DNA of 64,000 nt from positions 5,281,676-5,345,675 of the forward strand of contig JARUPZ010000025.1 in the NCBI GenBank assembly GCA_031213475.1. The letters run 5' to 3'. Made by a program: the position numbers and the translations under genes. Positions within the stretch are counted from its first letter, which is position 1. Each line of letters opens with the position of its first letter. Of the stretch, positions 48,491-61,309 are shown one piece after another. A model generated the notes under the pieces. It did no database searches. It was not told the DNA's origin and saw only the letters and a list, made by a program, of their open reading frames with translations. Source of the DNA: Nereocystis luetkeana. Taxonomy: Eukaryota > Sar > Phaeophyceae > Laminariales > Laminariaceae.

Positions 48491-49524
48491 TTCACCGAGG
48501 ATGTCCTCCAGAGTTCTCGCGTGGTATCCAGCCCACCCTTGTCATTCCACATTCACTTCCGCTCTTCTTCTGCCTACGACACTAAAAGTACCCCTACAGC
48601 AACGTGAGAGGAGGGCACCGGTTCATCTGCTACGCACTCTCCTACAGTAGTGCGCAGAGTGAGTGATACTCAGGGCCCCAACATATGAGCAAGATGAATA
48701 CGAGCCATTGTGAATTCTGTATGACGATGTAGTTCGTGCCTCACGTGCCGATGAACGTTTGATACACGCCATGGGACTCGAGCAGATTCGTCGAGCATAG
48801 AGATTGCGGTCGAGCGTTATGACGTGGAACGTATCGGCTGGAGGTGACATGGAATACTTGTTTTCAGCTGGAATTATTTGCGGACACGGGTCAACAGTGG
48901 GCAAAGACTTAGCGTCAAGTCGCTGGGTGATGTTGAATTTGTTTATCATGGGCACAAACAAGCTCTTCATCTACGTGCTGGCGCGCGAGTATTCGTCCAA
49001 TGGACAATGGATCCAGACATTGTCATGGCGCGCAGATTGAAATTCCTTAGTCTATTTTGTGTCTAGGCTAATCGAAATTGCGTGTATTTGCCAGCAAACG
49101 CGTTTTGTCATCTATACTTCTATGAAACCAAATTATTGTGTCCGTACAATTATTACTGTGTAGCGCGCCGAGTACATCATACCCCTGGCTTGGCCTAAAG
49201 CTTACACACCATGCCATGGTTTTAGGAAAATTTAAATGTGGCATTTTACATAATGTACACACCCCACCATATATATTTAGAGAAGTTTGCGTTACGGCGG
49301 TTTCATCGTGTCATGTCTCCCAAACAGTTTTCAGTATTGTGTACCTGGTACGTCCCCAAAGAACGTATAATCTACATAGTGATTCTCTTTGCCCTCTGAA
49401 GCGATCTCACCGCACTCTCAACCAGCTAAACGCCCCAATATATTCCACGTCGTGTCAGTTCCGGCATTCATCAAATAGCAGAGGACACGGCAACCTATCA
49501 AGGGCTATAATACCCACTTTCAGC

Positions 49525-49773
49525 ATGAAGGGGCTTGCAGGATCCGCCGGTGCTGTGGTCGTCATCGCCTTCGGCGTGTTCTCCGGAGCAAGCGCGGAAT
49601 ATTTGGGACAAGAGCCCGCTGATCACGGGTCAACTGTCGGTGTAGATGATGCAGGGTCTCCATCGATGAATGCTGTACACGACACTCCTTCGCGTCGTCT
49701 TCAAGCTAGTGGACGCCGCCGACGCCCACCCCCCCCGGTCGTGAACGATGATGCTCTTGATCCCACTGGCACC
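49525..49773 (+). other. Exon 1 of gene C: signal peptide and Arg/Pro-rich linker
   Basis: Encodes 83 residues in phase 0. MKGLAGSAGAVVVIAFGVFS is a typical secretory signal with cleavage expected after GASA (residue 24). Then comes an acidic stretch, then SRRLQASGRRRRPPPPVV, a dibasic/tetrabasic, proline-rich linker that may be cut during maturation, then DDALDPTGT and the donor gtgagt at 49774. Confidence 0.85.
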
Positions 49774-52700
49774 GTGAGTGCCGGCAATGGCTATGTGTGC
49801 GGCGTTTTCCAGTAACCTTCGGGTATAGGGTCGGGTGGAGAGACGACCGCTTATTCAGAACAATGGGCTTTTTCTGGAGTAGGAGTGCATTTTTAAATGG
49901 GATGTCTGTTATAGCATGATACTGCCGGTACCGTCTCGATGGGCGTACCAAGTACAGGTCACACAAAATTGGAGAGGCTAAGATGCAGTAGTAGTACGGA
50001 AGCTGCGCGCGAAGCCCTCTTGAACGTCAACGATATCACAAATTTCATCAGAGGATATCTTGTGTGCCATAGCCTACGGCTGATGAACAATGTGGACGCT
50101 GAGGCGTATGAGCTATACTGCTTGCAGCCCAGCTCGACTCCCAGTGATGGTCCGGTTGACTTTGCGCTTTGCGGCAGTCCAAAGTATCGTATTGTTGGTT
50201 GCAGGCAAAACATGTTGCTCTCTTGAAAGTTGTAACCGTGACCATTCGCGTTTCCGTTCGTATCACATGCCTTGTGACGAATAGCCTGCAGAACGAGCTT
50301 CCAGCGCGCTGACCCAGCGGACTGCATGGGCGGAAACCGAGTTTGCAGCATCGGTAGGCACGCTACACGAAAACAATGGGGACCTATCATCCGCCGCTAC
50401 GTTCCACAAGTCGCTGCCGCACGACAGCCTTGGACAGGTGAAACCGGCTTGAAAATATTTTTGGTTCGCCTCGTTCGACTCGAAAGGCTATCGCTGTAAT
50501 ATTGCGTGGATTGAAGAAAATACGCCAGTTTGCGCTGGTGGTGTTCTTCACAGAGTAAGCGGGCACCCCAGTTTGTTACATGCAGGAGGTACTCTCCAAA
50601 GAAATGAGTAGAAATAACAGCGAAACCATGCATTATGAAGGGGTTCGCGTTTGGCTCAAAGCGCGCTGATACAAGGGGCCACTTAGACGGTAACATGACA
50701 TACATGAAGAATTTTCGATAATACTTGTGTTTTCCTACTCGGCATCTTGCCGAACCCTACAGTAGTCCCAGGCAGTGTGCGTTGGGCTGCGACTCTTCGA
50801 TGAGTTAGGGTCACTCTTATCTAAGAGTTTTTTCCCCTCCAATTTCGAATAAGTTTTCATACATTCGATTTTTTCTTTTGCTTGATTTTTCAATCTTGCA
50901 AATGTTCCTGGTTGTGTTTTCCGATTCCGTGAAATCTACGAACTCGATAGTTTGCGTTTCAGAGAATTGAACGAATAGTGGCAGAACGCCTCCGTATATT
51001 GATACATATCTCCAACTCTTTCCAAACTTTGGAATTAATGATAAAAACGCTCTCATATAAGAATGAGGCTCGGCCACCGTAGTTTTTCCGTGATAATATA
51101 TCAGGCTACGTCTACTTGTCTTGCTATTGCACTGACAGTGAAGTCTTTCCTGTGAAACACATGCGCCCGAGTCAAGCGGTAAGCCTATACCCTACTCAAC
51201 GATAGGCGTTGTACCTATATATCCCCAATGATCACTTCAGCCCGTGACGCCTCCCATGCCCACATAGAAAACGAACTCCGATAGCTGTAGAACTGGGCGA
51301 GGCCGACACTGTGACTGCAAACGCTGTCCACTGCACATCGTCTGTGTACTCGTATATCATCGGTCTCTATTCGCTGAGGGTTGGTATTATGTCCATTTCA
51401 ACCTTGAAGAAGCCGCCGAGGGAAAATTCCCAATCTACCAAACCGGAAGGTCAAAAGGTACTTCCGACCTCAATTTTCTACTACATATGTCCCCCGAAAT
51501 GTTTATAGCGTATGGCAATAACATAGTGATCATGGCAACCAAGTTTCTGCTCGTGGATGGCCGGAAAATATTCCCCGGACGCATCCCGCCATATATATAT
51601 GCCGTGCATCAAAATATATCTACCTTTCCTTCAATGAGGAATGGGTTCCAGCCTACCTTGGTGCTAGCTTCCTTATGCGTGCTCCGCCGTTTCAATACTG
51701 CTCCATTGACCCCTGCTATATTCCCGGTGGACAGCGAGGCCTTTGACGCTCTTATCGAGTGCGTCGCCGAAGGAGATTTCGACACGTGCGAGCAGGTGCC
51801 GGCTGGAGACAACGACGGCTTCCTGGTCAACCCCCTCGGGGGTATCGCGATAGACATGGCGGGAGCTTCCGGGTATGTCAGTGTTAGGCAACATGCAGTA
51901 CTTTCAATTGATCTTTCACGCTGAACGAGGCGACGGAATACCTTTCGCATATCCGTGAAGCACGAAACGGCCCTCCTAGAATTGCGATTTACGACATTTT
52001 ATACTACAGTATCGTACTCGGTCTGGACGCCAAAAATGCACATTATAAGAGTGACTATAGTCATCGTTGGGTTTGACCACGGTCGCCCATCAGTTCAGTG
52101 ATTGTAACTCAAGCATACCTTGTCATGAATGCCGTACACTGTATCTACCCCAGCGACTTTGACGTTGACTGGGTTACCTGGATGCATTGCCAGCAGTATA
52201 GTATTCCAAGCCGGCACTAATCAACATTATTAACCGGCTACCATACCGCTTGACATTCTTAACCCCACCCTCGTTCACTTCATGCTCCCTCGTATTTTGT
52301 CCATCCTGCATCCCGTTGGAATCTTGGCTGCAAATTCACTGGGTCAATCCAACTCGTCGGCGCGTCAAAATATCTACCGTGGACAATTATCGCCCGCGCC
52401 ATCGGCTTTATACCGTGTTCAACGATGGCTACGACTACCATGTCGGCACTTCACCGATGTATAAATTCTGCAATTGCATCGGTTTCGTCCTTGGGCCTGC
52501 GTTCATCACTCTTCTTGAACTGCGGACGTTCACCACAGCCCCGCCCTAACTATCCCCAGCGCTTCACTGCTCAACTCTGAGGACCTGGTAAGCAGTGCTG
52601 GTTTCTTGTGTCAAAGGTCGTTCCACAGGGGACCACAGACAATAGGACAAAAACAAGTTTGTCAAAAAAATAAATAAATAGTTTTGTGGTGTACCGTAGG

Positions 52701-55700
52701 TCTAATAATTAACTATGGTCCCCCGTAAACGTAGCTTTACTAAGGGGTAATATAGCAAAGTGTTGCGGTTTTCGCCCGAGAAGGAGAGCTCCTGTGGTGT
52801 ACCCCGCTAATATTGTTGATGCTATTAGGTCGACGTAGCGCCTTGTCAAATTCCTTCCGTCGGTTTCGCACTACCGTGTTCCACGTGCGTTGAATTGGGC
52901 GACATCTGAGATGCTCATGAACCGGATCCCACGCGTTGTAACCATGCCACCCCAGGCAGCACAAATGGCTGAACTGTACTGGATGGCCTTGACGAGAGAC
53001 GTACCTTTCTCCCAATACGGTGTAGACGACGCAACGGTGGAGGCAGCAGGTAATACGCACATGTTCGCCGAATGGAGCTGCAGGTTGTGGCAAGGTGCCA
53101 CTTCCGCGTACGTAGAGACGACTCCCCGTGGGTAGATGTTGCGCCTAGATTGCTCTGCTCTGAGATATATCGTTAAAGGCGCGGTGTATTGGATAATGAG
53201 TTGAGACAAAGCGATCCCTCTGCATTTCCAAGGCCGCTGTGTTTGTGATCGGTGGGTTCTACTAAATATTACACACATATGCTCACATTCAACTTTACAC
53301 AAGTAAGTGGCTCATTCAGCCTATAACCGATTTTTGACAGCTTCGTATCCCAGCCAGTGCTGCACTGCACGGGTGTGAGATCTATTTGTCTGCACGCGTA
53401 GAAGGTGCAATGGGCACGACCACATTTTTTCACGAGCGTTGGTAGGCGCAATATTCACTAAACAACAGAATCTTATCACACTGTTCCCGTGATTTGCACT
53501 ACTGCCTCGACGATCTGACCGTTGGACCTATCGACAGACAACTTGGCCACCATGCCGGGTTTCGCCGATATGAATATGGTGGCCGTCGGGCCGGACGGCA
53601 GAGCCGACCCACAGACGCAGCTCTTCCGGTCGTCAGCGCTAGGAGTTGAGACAGGACCCTTCGTTTCCCAGGTGCCGTATGCCATCGGATATGGAGTCTG
53701 CCTTTGTTCAAGCCTCAGCCACCGAGTTCGCCTGCTTTCGTTGTTTGTACTTTCCATGCATTCTTAGTATTTGCTGTTTTTCACGCCGGTTCACCGTTGT
53801 AGAGCACTTGACGTGGATGACGGCAACAGCATTAGGGTAAATCATTAAAAAATGCCCACGTAGATGCCCGCACACCGCTGGTTGTGTTGGCATTGCCTTG
53901 TATTTGGCGATGTGATATCATAATTTGATGTCCGCTAGATGGGTCGTTTCTGTTCGACGTTTATTAGCAGGGGTGTCGTTGACGCGTGGAGAGTGCACCC
54001 TTCTGATCTACCCCGTTCATTGTTGTTATGGTCGTCTTCCGCTGTTTGGCCTAAACCAGCTACTTGTGAAAGACTTCACCATCGACTCCATCACCGCCAA
54101 AGCTCAGCTGACGACGTTCGCACCGGGCGTGGACTACATGGCCGATTACGACGAATGGCTCTTCATTCAGGTTAGCGAAATTATCACAATACGTCGACCG
54201 TAATTGTAAAGACGCGTGCGCCATTGACTACCGTGGAATCTGGTTAAGGAGTGAATATTCGTTTCTGCGGAGGGCCTGCTCGACGGACAATATTCCGGCC
54301 CTGGATTAAAACATACACCAAGAATGACTCCATGCACCTTGTTTGTTGATACTTTCTGTCAAGCACCGAGTTGTGCCGAAAGTGTTGTTTTTTACGTCTG
54401 CTTAGCCACCGGCGCTGCAAACATATTCATGCCCAATCGAGTACAGATTGAATGCCGACAGATAGCGAATAACAGAACCAATTAAATTGAGATTGAACAT
54501 TGTATTCCGCTCACGTGTTAATTGCATTTGATCGTCGCGAATGCTGTCCGGCGATGAAATGAATACTTAGGGTATACTTTCTCGACATAACATCCCGCGT
54601 TTTCTCTGCTTTTTACAATATTTCAGAATGGTGGCAAACCTGAATTGCCGGAGGAGGTCGACCCCGTGAAACGGTACATCCGAAGCGCCCGGGATCTTGC
54701 GACCACGTCAGCTACCGATACCATCAACACGTAAGTATGCCGTACTTGGTTCATGCGGCGCGTCCAACATTAGCAAATGTAGACCTACCGTCAACTGTGT
54801 CGCAACTGCCCTTTCAGATGTCGCGACACTCACAAATTTCAACCCCTGATTGCACCAGTCCGCCGACAATTTTTCGAACTTTGCTAACGCCCATTTGCGA
54901 TTGCGGTTCATAAATGTGCATGTGATCCCACGCTTTTTCCAGTAAGTAGACTAACGTTGCAAAGCTTTATGTGCCTTGAAACAGTGTTCACGTCTAACCA
55001 TTGGACGACTAAACGCTACCCTTTGCAGGGAGGCGTACCGTGCCGCTCTGATTCTCATCGAAGAAGGAGCCATCAGCCGTCCGGGTTTCAACGGTCCGTA
55101 CACAGAAAGCGGCCGCCAGGTCGGTTTCGTCAACTATGGCGTATCCCACATTATGAGGCTTGTCGGAACCGGGGAGCTGGCCCAGAGGGCCTCGTGGTAC
55201 CAGAAATGGAACGTGCACTTGTTTGCCCGTCCGGAGGTAAGGCTCCACTACGTAGGCAACAGTGGCTAAACATATCGATCGACGTAGGGGAAAAAACTGC
55301 TATGGGGTAGAACCGTAGTGTTTCAGGGGGTATTTTATTGACTCACCCGAAACGTGATTTTGAGGAAACATAAGAGCTTAACCTCACGAACCATCCGGTA
55401 GCAAAGGGGTATCTTGGAAACGAATGTAGATAAATATCAATATTTCAGCAGTACTGAGCAAATCCCAAGGAGACAAACCCCGTCGGTCTGACATTGTTCA
55501 GCCTGAATATGCTAGCTGTGTCGTCGCTCACGGGTAAATACCCGTCATGATCTTGTCGCCGACCAAACGAATATTTCGTCCGAATGCACACTGTCTTCCA
55601 GACACACGGTCTGTCGACAACATAATTGTACGCTTGAACATGTCTGTCCGAGTGTGATGTATCCTGGCGCGAAGAAATCGTGGTAGCTCACTCTGTTCTG

Positions 55701-58443
55701 CGAAAAACCTGCTCCTTCCCTTCCCGTCTTGTCGTATGTGTTGGGTTCTGGGACTTGACAGGCCGTTGGCGGAACCCTCCACAATGTCCTAAACGGCGAC
55801 CTCGACGTAGAATTCCCCGACTCGCTTCTCAACAACAGGCGATTGTTGAGGAGGGTGGCACGACGCAACAGGGAGATCACCGGACAGAGACGGAGGCGCC
55901 CGCGCACCTTCCTTCTCCCCCAGGTGATTTCCGATCACGATCTGCATAAGCCGCATTTAAACTCGGGCTGAAATGGCCCGAGTACACATCGTATTTCCGT
56001 GGAATTGTTCGTTGTTTGTAATATGTGGTAAACAATCGACACACGCTCGACTCATGTCTCAAATGGTCCGAGACCCAAACGTCCAGACTTGGTCGTATTA
56101 TCCAATCGGGCACTAACCTTGCCCGAAGAGTGCTACTTCGTGCAAGTGACCGACTCTTCGCAAATACCGTGAACTAAACTGCAGTATACTGAAATGTTAG
56201 CCTTCGATGAGATGATAGACGGCGTGAAACAAAAACATCCAAAAGTCGATTATGCAGACCTCTCGATTGAATAGTAGCACAGGTTGAGTTCGTTGATGTG
56301 CTCCACGTTGTTGACCATCACCGGCGGTTTTATTTGTTTTCACAGGCTGTTAACGAAGGGTCGCCAACTCACCCTTCTTACCCCTCCGGGCACGCTGTCC
56401 AGAACGGCGCTTTCGCAACTGTGCTCAAGGTCAGTCACTATTCCCCCGCCCACTGCAAGTTGTTCGTTCAAAGCAATGAGACAGTGGTGAATATATCTGT
56501 ATGCCTGATGGGAGTTGACGCAGCAGATGGTATAGAAGCTCCATCCGAACCGCAGAACGGGAATTACTATTGACATATTTGGCCCTAGGTTAGACTACGA
56601 TTTATCTATGGGCTATCGGCTGTAATAGTTTTGCCATGTATTGCCATTTATTGATGTTTAGTGTTTCCTTTTTCGTTTGGGATGGGACACCTTTATGGTT
56701 TCCTCCAGGAGGTTTGGGCCAAACCGTCGACATAAACGCAAATATCACATCGGCCGAATCGGTACACAACGCACGCATAGCCGCCTGATACCTTCATCAG
56801 TCAGTACTAACCAGCCACATGTTGCTAAAAAAATCTGATCTCGGTCAATCACTACCAACCAAATGGGTGTTGAAAAGTTTCAGCTAACGTAATGCATATA
56901 TCGTTTTCAGTTCAGGAGTATATAATATGGCGCATACACATGAACTACCTTGCGTTGTAGTCGAGATCGTATTGGAACTTCATTCTTTGTACGACGTAAG
57001 AAAGAACTGCGTGGCATTCAAGTGATCAGCCTGTGTAGTCGGCGAGTTACGTCGTCGTCGAGACACCGCGGCGTCGTCTAATGTCTACAACCGCTTGGGT
57101 GTTTCGATGCACCAACCCCTTCGAAGACAAGCAATGGTGTTGGTGTTTCTATACTAGTGCACCTCCTTCCCTCGCCTCTTCACTATTCAGCCCGAGGCTT
57201 AACAAGCAGGAAACGGTGAAGCGAGGGAGAGATTACCCCAGCTGCTCCGCTCAGCGCCCTTAGAAAAGAGTAGTATGTTTTCATTTCGACTTTGTTCTCG
57301 TGCTTTCTGCTATATATTGCCCCCATGTCCGGCAGGCTCTTGTTGGACTAGAGCGTGGCGCTTCGTGCTTCAGCAACCCCGTGGTCCCTGACGATGAAGG
57401 GTTGACCCTTCTGCCTTACACCGGCGACGAATGCCTGACGTACGAGGGAGAGATCAACAAATTGGCCGTCAACGTCGCATTCGGAAGGTACGGGGCGTGT
57501 GGGGGAGTTGAGTCCGAGCATTTCCAAAACACCGACCATACCCGTTCGAACTTCTGCGTTTTCTCCACGGTTTTCCATCGATAATTATTTCGTAGTTCGT
57601 TCGTGACTATAAATAATCGTACGGACGTTGCCTTTTGTCTGCTTGCTGTGCTCTAATATGCAGGCAGATGATGGGTATTCACTGGAGGATGGACGGTCAA
57701 GAAGGGTCACTGCTCGGAGAGGTGGCCGGTGTACGAATTCTGCAGCAGGTGAGAGACCGCACGCACCCAAGACGTCTACTTGTGGGGAAATAGAGACTAT
57801 ATACCTTACATATGTGCAGCGATTTGCACATATGTCATACTGTGCTGGTGTACGTTACCGCTGGTTTTGCTAGGTGCTGCAATTTCTAGACTACTGGACC
57901 GTTGCTGTCGTGGGTCATGCTCTGCGTAGGTTATCTTTTTATTATTATCCAAGAATCCGTTTGGCATCATTCGAACCCAAGTATATTCGGAGCTTTAGAT
58001 AATTGTTGACGAAAGCTGGTATTTACCATCAAACTGACAGGCGGCAAATTCACCGAGACATCACCCACTATGCCTTCGTACGCCATGGAATGGGGGACGA
58101 CTGTGAACGGTGACACAGTGAAGATCAGAACGTAGAGGTTGATCATGTTGTTCTCCTACGTCGTTATCGCACGATGTGTGCTGTTCCTAGGTAAATCTAT
58201 ACAAATTCATCAAAACGCGATCGACATTCAAACCATACAGATAGATGTTGGTGATATCATAATTGTCCTTTCTTGTGCGTTTCGTGCGTACGTTCGCAGG
58301 AGGCCGTGGCATTCCCAGAAAACGAGCCGTACGAGTTCCGTCTCATGTCAGGCCAGACGATCAGACTCGAAACCGATGGGTCTTTCTTCGTCGACAACCA
58401 GCGGTGCAGCGGGGAGGCGTTCATGGGGGCTGACCTGTGCTAA
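49525..58443 (+). CDS. Vanadium-dependent haloperoxidase (bromoperoxidase type), gene C, 14 exons
   Basis: Most complete copy; 624 residues with canonical exon limits. Exons: 49525-49773, 50285-50437, 51727-51872, 52539-52587, 52956-53049, 53538-53671, 54060-54170, 54627-54730, 55029-55236, 55762-55923, 56346-56429, 57336-57487, 57664-57748, 58300-58443 (TAA). Signal peptide 1-24; Arg/Pro-rich linker 54-75; catalytic domain from about 100. Vanadate site: K406 and R414 (KWNVHLFARP), S484-G485-H486 (PSGH), R549 and H555 (FGRQMMGIHWRMDG); H479 lies in PTHPSYPSGH. The length fits the Ascophyllum enzyme (about 557 mature residues) plus leader and linker. Odd: the exon 3 acceptor reads CG instead of AG; an in-frame AG at 51650-51651 would add 25 codons. 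Exons are close to A and B while introns differ, which argues for selection on the protein. Confidence 0.92.
50817..51077 (-). CDS. Hypothetical 86-aa frame in extra DNA inside intron 2 of gene C
   Basis: Genes A and B lack about 280 bases that gene C has here, and a single ATG-to-stop frame fills nearly all of it. The product reads like protein (IPKFGKSWRYVSIYGGVLP; FVQFSETQTIEFVDFTESE; a basic KSSKRKNRMYENLF tail) and its codons are more AT-rich than the haloperoxidase exons. No family is recognised. It could be a fragment of an inserted foreign or mobile gene, or a chance frame. Confidence 0.3.
   Translation of the reverse strand: MAEPHSYMRAFLSLIPKFGKSWRYVSIYGGVLPLFVQFSETQTIEFVDFTESENTTRNICKIEKSSKRKNRMYENLFEIGGEKTLR
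52625..52726. mobile_element. MITE copy 4 in intron 4 of gene C
   Basis: Left end acaggggaccacagacaata, right end taactatggtcccccgt. It starts 38 bases after the exon 4 donor; intron 4 of A and B is 253 bases and that of C is 368, so the MITE accounts for nearly all of the difference. Confidence 0.78.
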
Positions 58444-61309
58444 CCTGTCCAACGCGGGTCAACGTATACTGTACCACTCAGGAGGACGGTGCCAAACGTC
58501 TGGCCTGGCCCAACCCTACCGGCTGTGTCGACGGAATCTCCACGGTTTACAAGTAGGACATTTGTCAACTGTAGGGAGTCGATCTCTCTTCGTGATAAGT
58601 TGTGTAGTGTTCAGCGACAGACCTGTAACGCAAGGTGTGGGAGCGTTAGTCGTCGTGTCTCTATAACTTTGTCGGAACTGTAACGTTATGTGTGATATTA
58701 CTATACCCCCCTCGTGGGAAGACGAACGATATACGTGATTAGCTGGCGGCTGCATCACACGCTCTGCCTCTAACACGTGGTGGACGTCCACGGCGGGTCC
58801 GTCCTAAAAGAAATATTGTAGGTTTTGATTCGAAAACCACCCGCGTGAACCTTCATCTCTAAGGTATGTGACGAGGACGGTGGCACTTCGTGTTTTGATA
58901 AGTGTAACAGCCATTTGTACTAGTCATTGCGGTAGGTTTGCCTCAATTGTTTGATAAAACGACGCGAGGCTCAGGCACGCCTCTTCGACGTTTTGAATGT
59001 GCGGCCTTTCGTTCGATTGCCGCACTTGCATGGGGCAGTGTTACACTGCTGAAGCGCGCATGTGTTTCAAGTGAACGCCCTCTTTGAACCGTTGGAGTAG
59101 TTCGTTATAGATAAGTTGTTTTCCGTAGACCAAGCCCTGGGTGTATGACGTCCTTAATGCTCAATGTTTCTCTGAACATACAGGTTGTCTACTACGGGGA
59201 TCAGATTGCTGGACAAGTACACTGACGTTTGATTTGGTCTGTTTGTTCCAGCAACTCCAGCAGTACTCGCCAATGTCTCAACCATTGTATATTTGTCGGC
59301 GAAGCTATAGTGGGGGGATATACATATAGACTTCTCTATGCACACTACGAGTGGCTGCGTGGTTTGCCTCAAGTACAAGTTAAGTCTTGAATTCACATGT
59401 GTGTACAGTGCGCTGATCATGGCATACCCAAGCGTTTTCGAAAGAGTACGGCCGAACGGCCCCGGCGACCTTTTTATTGCCACGGACATGAACTTTCCTA
59501 GATGGTCACGCTTGAGGCGTGTGCAAATCGACATGCCGCGTCTGTGTAAACCCACGACCTCCTCATGTAAATACTGATGGGCCATCGAAGTTCCCATTCG
59601 CACTAGTCTAGTGGTATTGACGCTGCATTGAACATATTACATATCCGGCCGATAATACGTGCCACACAGGATTGCCCGCGCAGAGGTCTGCCTCAGAAAT
59701 TGCAGGAAAGTATGGGAGGTCGCACGTGTGACCGATGCAAGGGATATTGATCGAATTGACCACTCCGTCACTTGCGTGAAAAGTGAAAAACTTGGTCGCG
59801 TTCGGTACAAGCTACACACTGGTTGAGTTAGATTCACTCGCGTGATTGGGCCAACACGGATAAGCTTGGTTTGGCGGTGTGGACCGTTGTAGTGTCTGAC
59901 CAAAGTGTCTGGAACGTGAGTGGTTCCGAGAATTACATTGACGTTGGTTTTCTCCTCCTGCTTATCACGGTTAATATCATTGAAAAGGAAATTGACAAGG
60001 TATGGTGAGGGTCCTTTGCTGAATTATTACGGGGGGGCAGAGTAAATATGATCAAATATTGATAGTAAACCTAGCGAAATATACTGTGTTTAGTGTTTAA
60101 CGTAGGTTCTATTCAGTATGGCTACCCGTAAGAGTATACCCCATACGTTAGGCACTGTGTCCATATTGTTGTCAACAACTAGGTTCATATTTTCAAACAC
60201 ATCTCGAATTGAAGTAATACCAAGCACTATGTGGGCAATTGTTCCGCTTTTGTAAGGACAGGGTCAACTCGTACACCCGAGTACAGGAATTTGTGATCCG
60301 ATAGTATTGATTTGGAAACAAATAAACGCATGAAATGTTCGCCGGAGCAGGAAACTATTTTTTTTGTGTTTTTTAGTAATGCGCAACGTCACTGGTTTTC
60401 CATACCGCACAGGTCATGTATTCCTACTTGCACAAAAAAATCCTTCTGAAAGCCGACGGGAAATTCTGGCACATGCAGTCGTCGGTTGAGCGCTCAGAGA
60501 CCAAACACCTATCTTCCGTCCAGGTCCTGGCCTAAATTGCATGCAACCGACACGATGAAATTGTCGTGTTATATTCGTTTCAAAATCCATCCCAGAGGAG
60601 CGCGCAACTTTGTCCTATATTCGCATCGCCACCGCAACGCATGCTTCGTTAGAAGTAGCCGTTTTCGGACAAATAATTTAGGACTGCCGTGTCTCCACCA
60701 CTCCAGAAAAGTATTACCCAACATCGTCCAAACATTGCTTGCGATATAGTGTTCTTAGTTTTGTGCCTCGGCTTCAGGGATGAACCTTCGTGGTACGTTT
60801 ATTTTTAGCTTGCGCATCGTCGCCCGCCACACATCGAACTGCATCGATTTGGCTGCTTCCCACGGCCCATTCACGTATCCCTCGGATCTAGAGGTACTCG
60901 CCACTCCTACCCACGACAACGGCGACCGTGTTCCCGGCAACCGCCCCTCTACCCGCCAGCATCCGCTGATATCTGCGACAGCGACGGGATCGCTCACGGT
61001 GCCGTGCTCCAAGTACGCGTACTCACACGAAAAGAATCACCGAAAGACAAAACGAATGAAAGCGCCAACCGAAACGGAGAAAACAAAAAAAACGCTGGGA
61101 AGGTCCGGCAAGAAATAAAGGGAGGCGAGTTTCCAAGTGGGAGCTATGAGAGGTCAAGAATGTACCAAACGAGTACTTTCAGAGAGTGGAATATATGAAA
61201 GTTGTTATATTCCTATGGGCCCAACGTGCGAAGACGAACGCTGTACTTGGTTAACAGGCGGATGCATCGCCGTCGGCCTCGAACACGCCGTTGACGTCCA
61301 AGGCGGGTC
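58444..61309 (+). repeat. Downstream spacer of gene C, first part
   Basis: Ordered matches to the spacers of A and B: the gtccaac-cgggtc block after the stop, the cctctaacacg block (58769; also 12277), the gattttgtctg-type block (59235; also 30252), tacacccgagtaca (60271) and ccgacgggaaattctgg (60453). A MITE is inserted at 60029-60129. No gene is supported; frames here are not kept in the other copies. Confidence 0.65.
60029..60129. mobile_element. MITE copy 5
   Basis: Left end ACGGGGGGGCAGAGTAAATA, right end TATTCAGTATGGCTACCCGT; more diverged than copy 3. Flanked by TTA/TAA. Confidence 0.65.

Larger units (their letters stand above)
46010..49524 (+). repeat. Upstream region of gene C, paralogous to 19030-21072, with extra sequence
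   Basis: Same ordered landmarks as upstream of gene B, but about 1.5 kb longer because of two stretches missing from B (about 47525-48490 and 48850-49360). I see no independent gene. Paired 49-base repeats are kept at 46719-46814. Confidence 0.68.
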
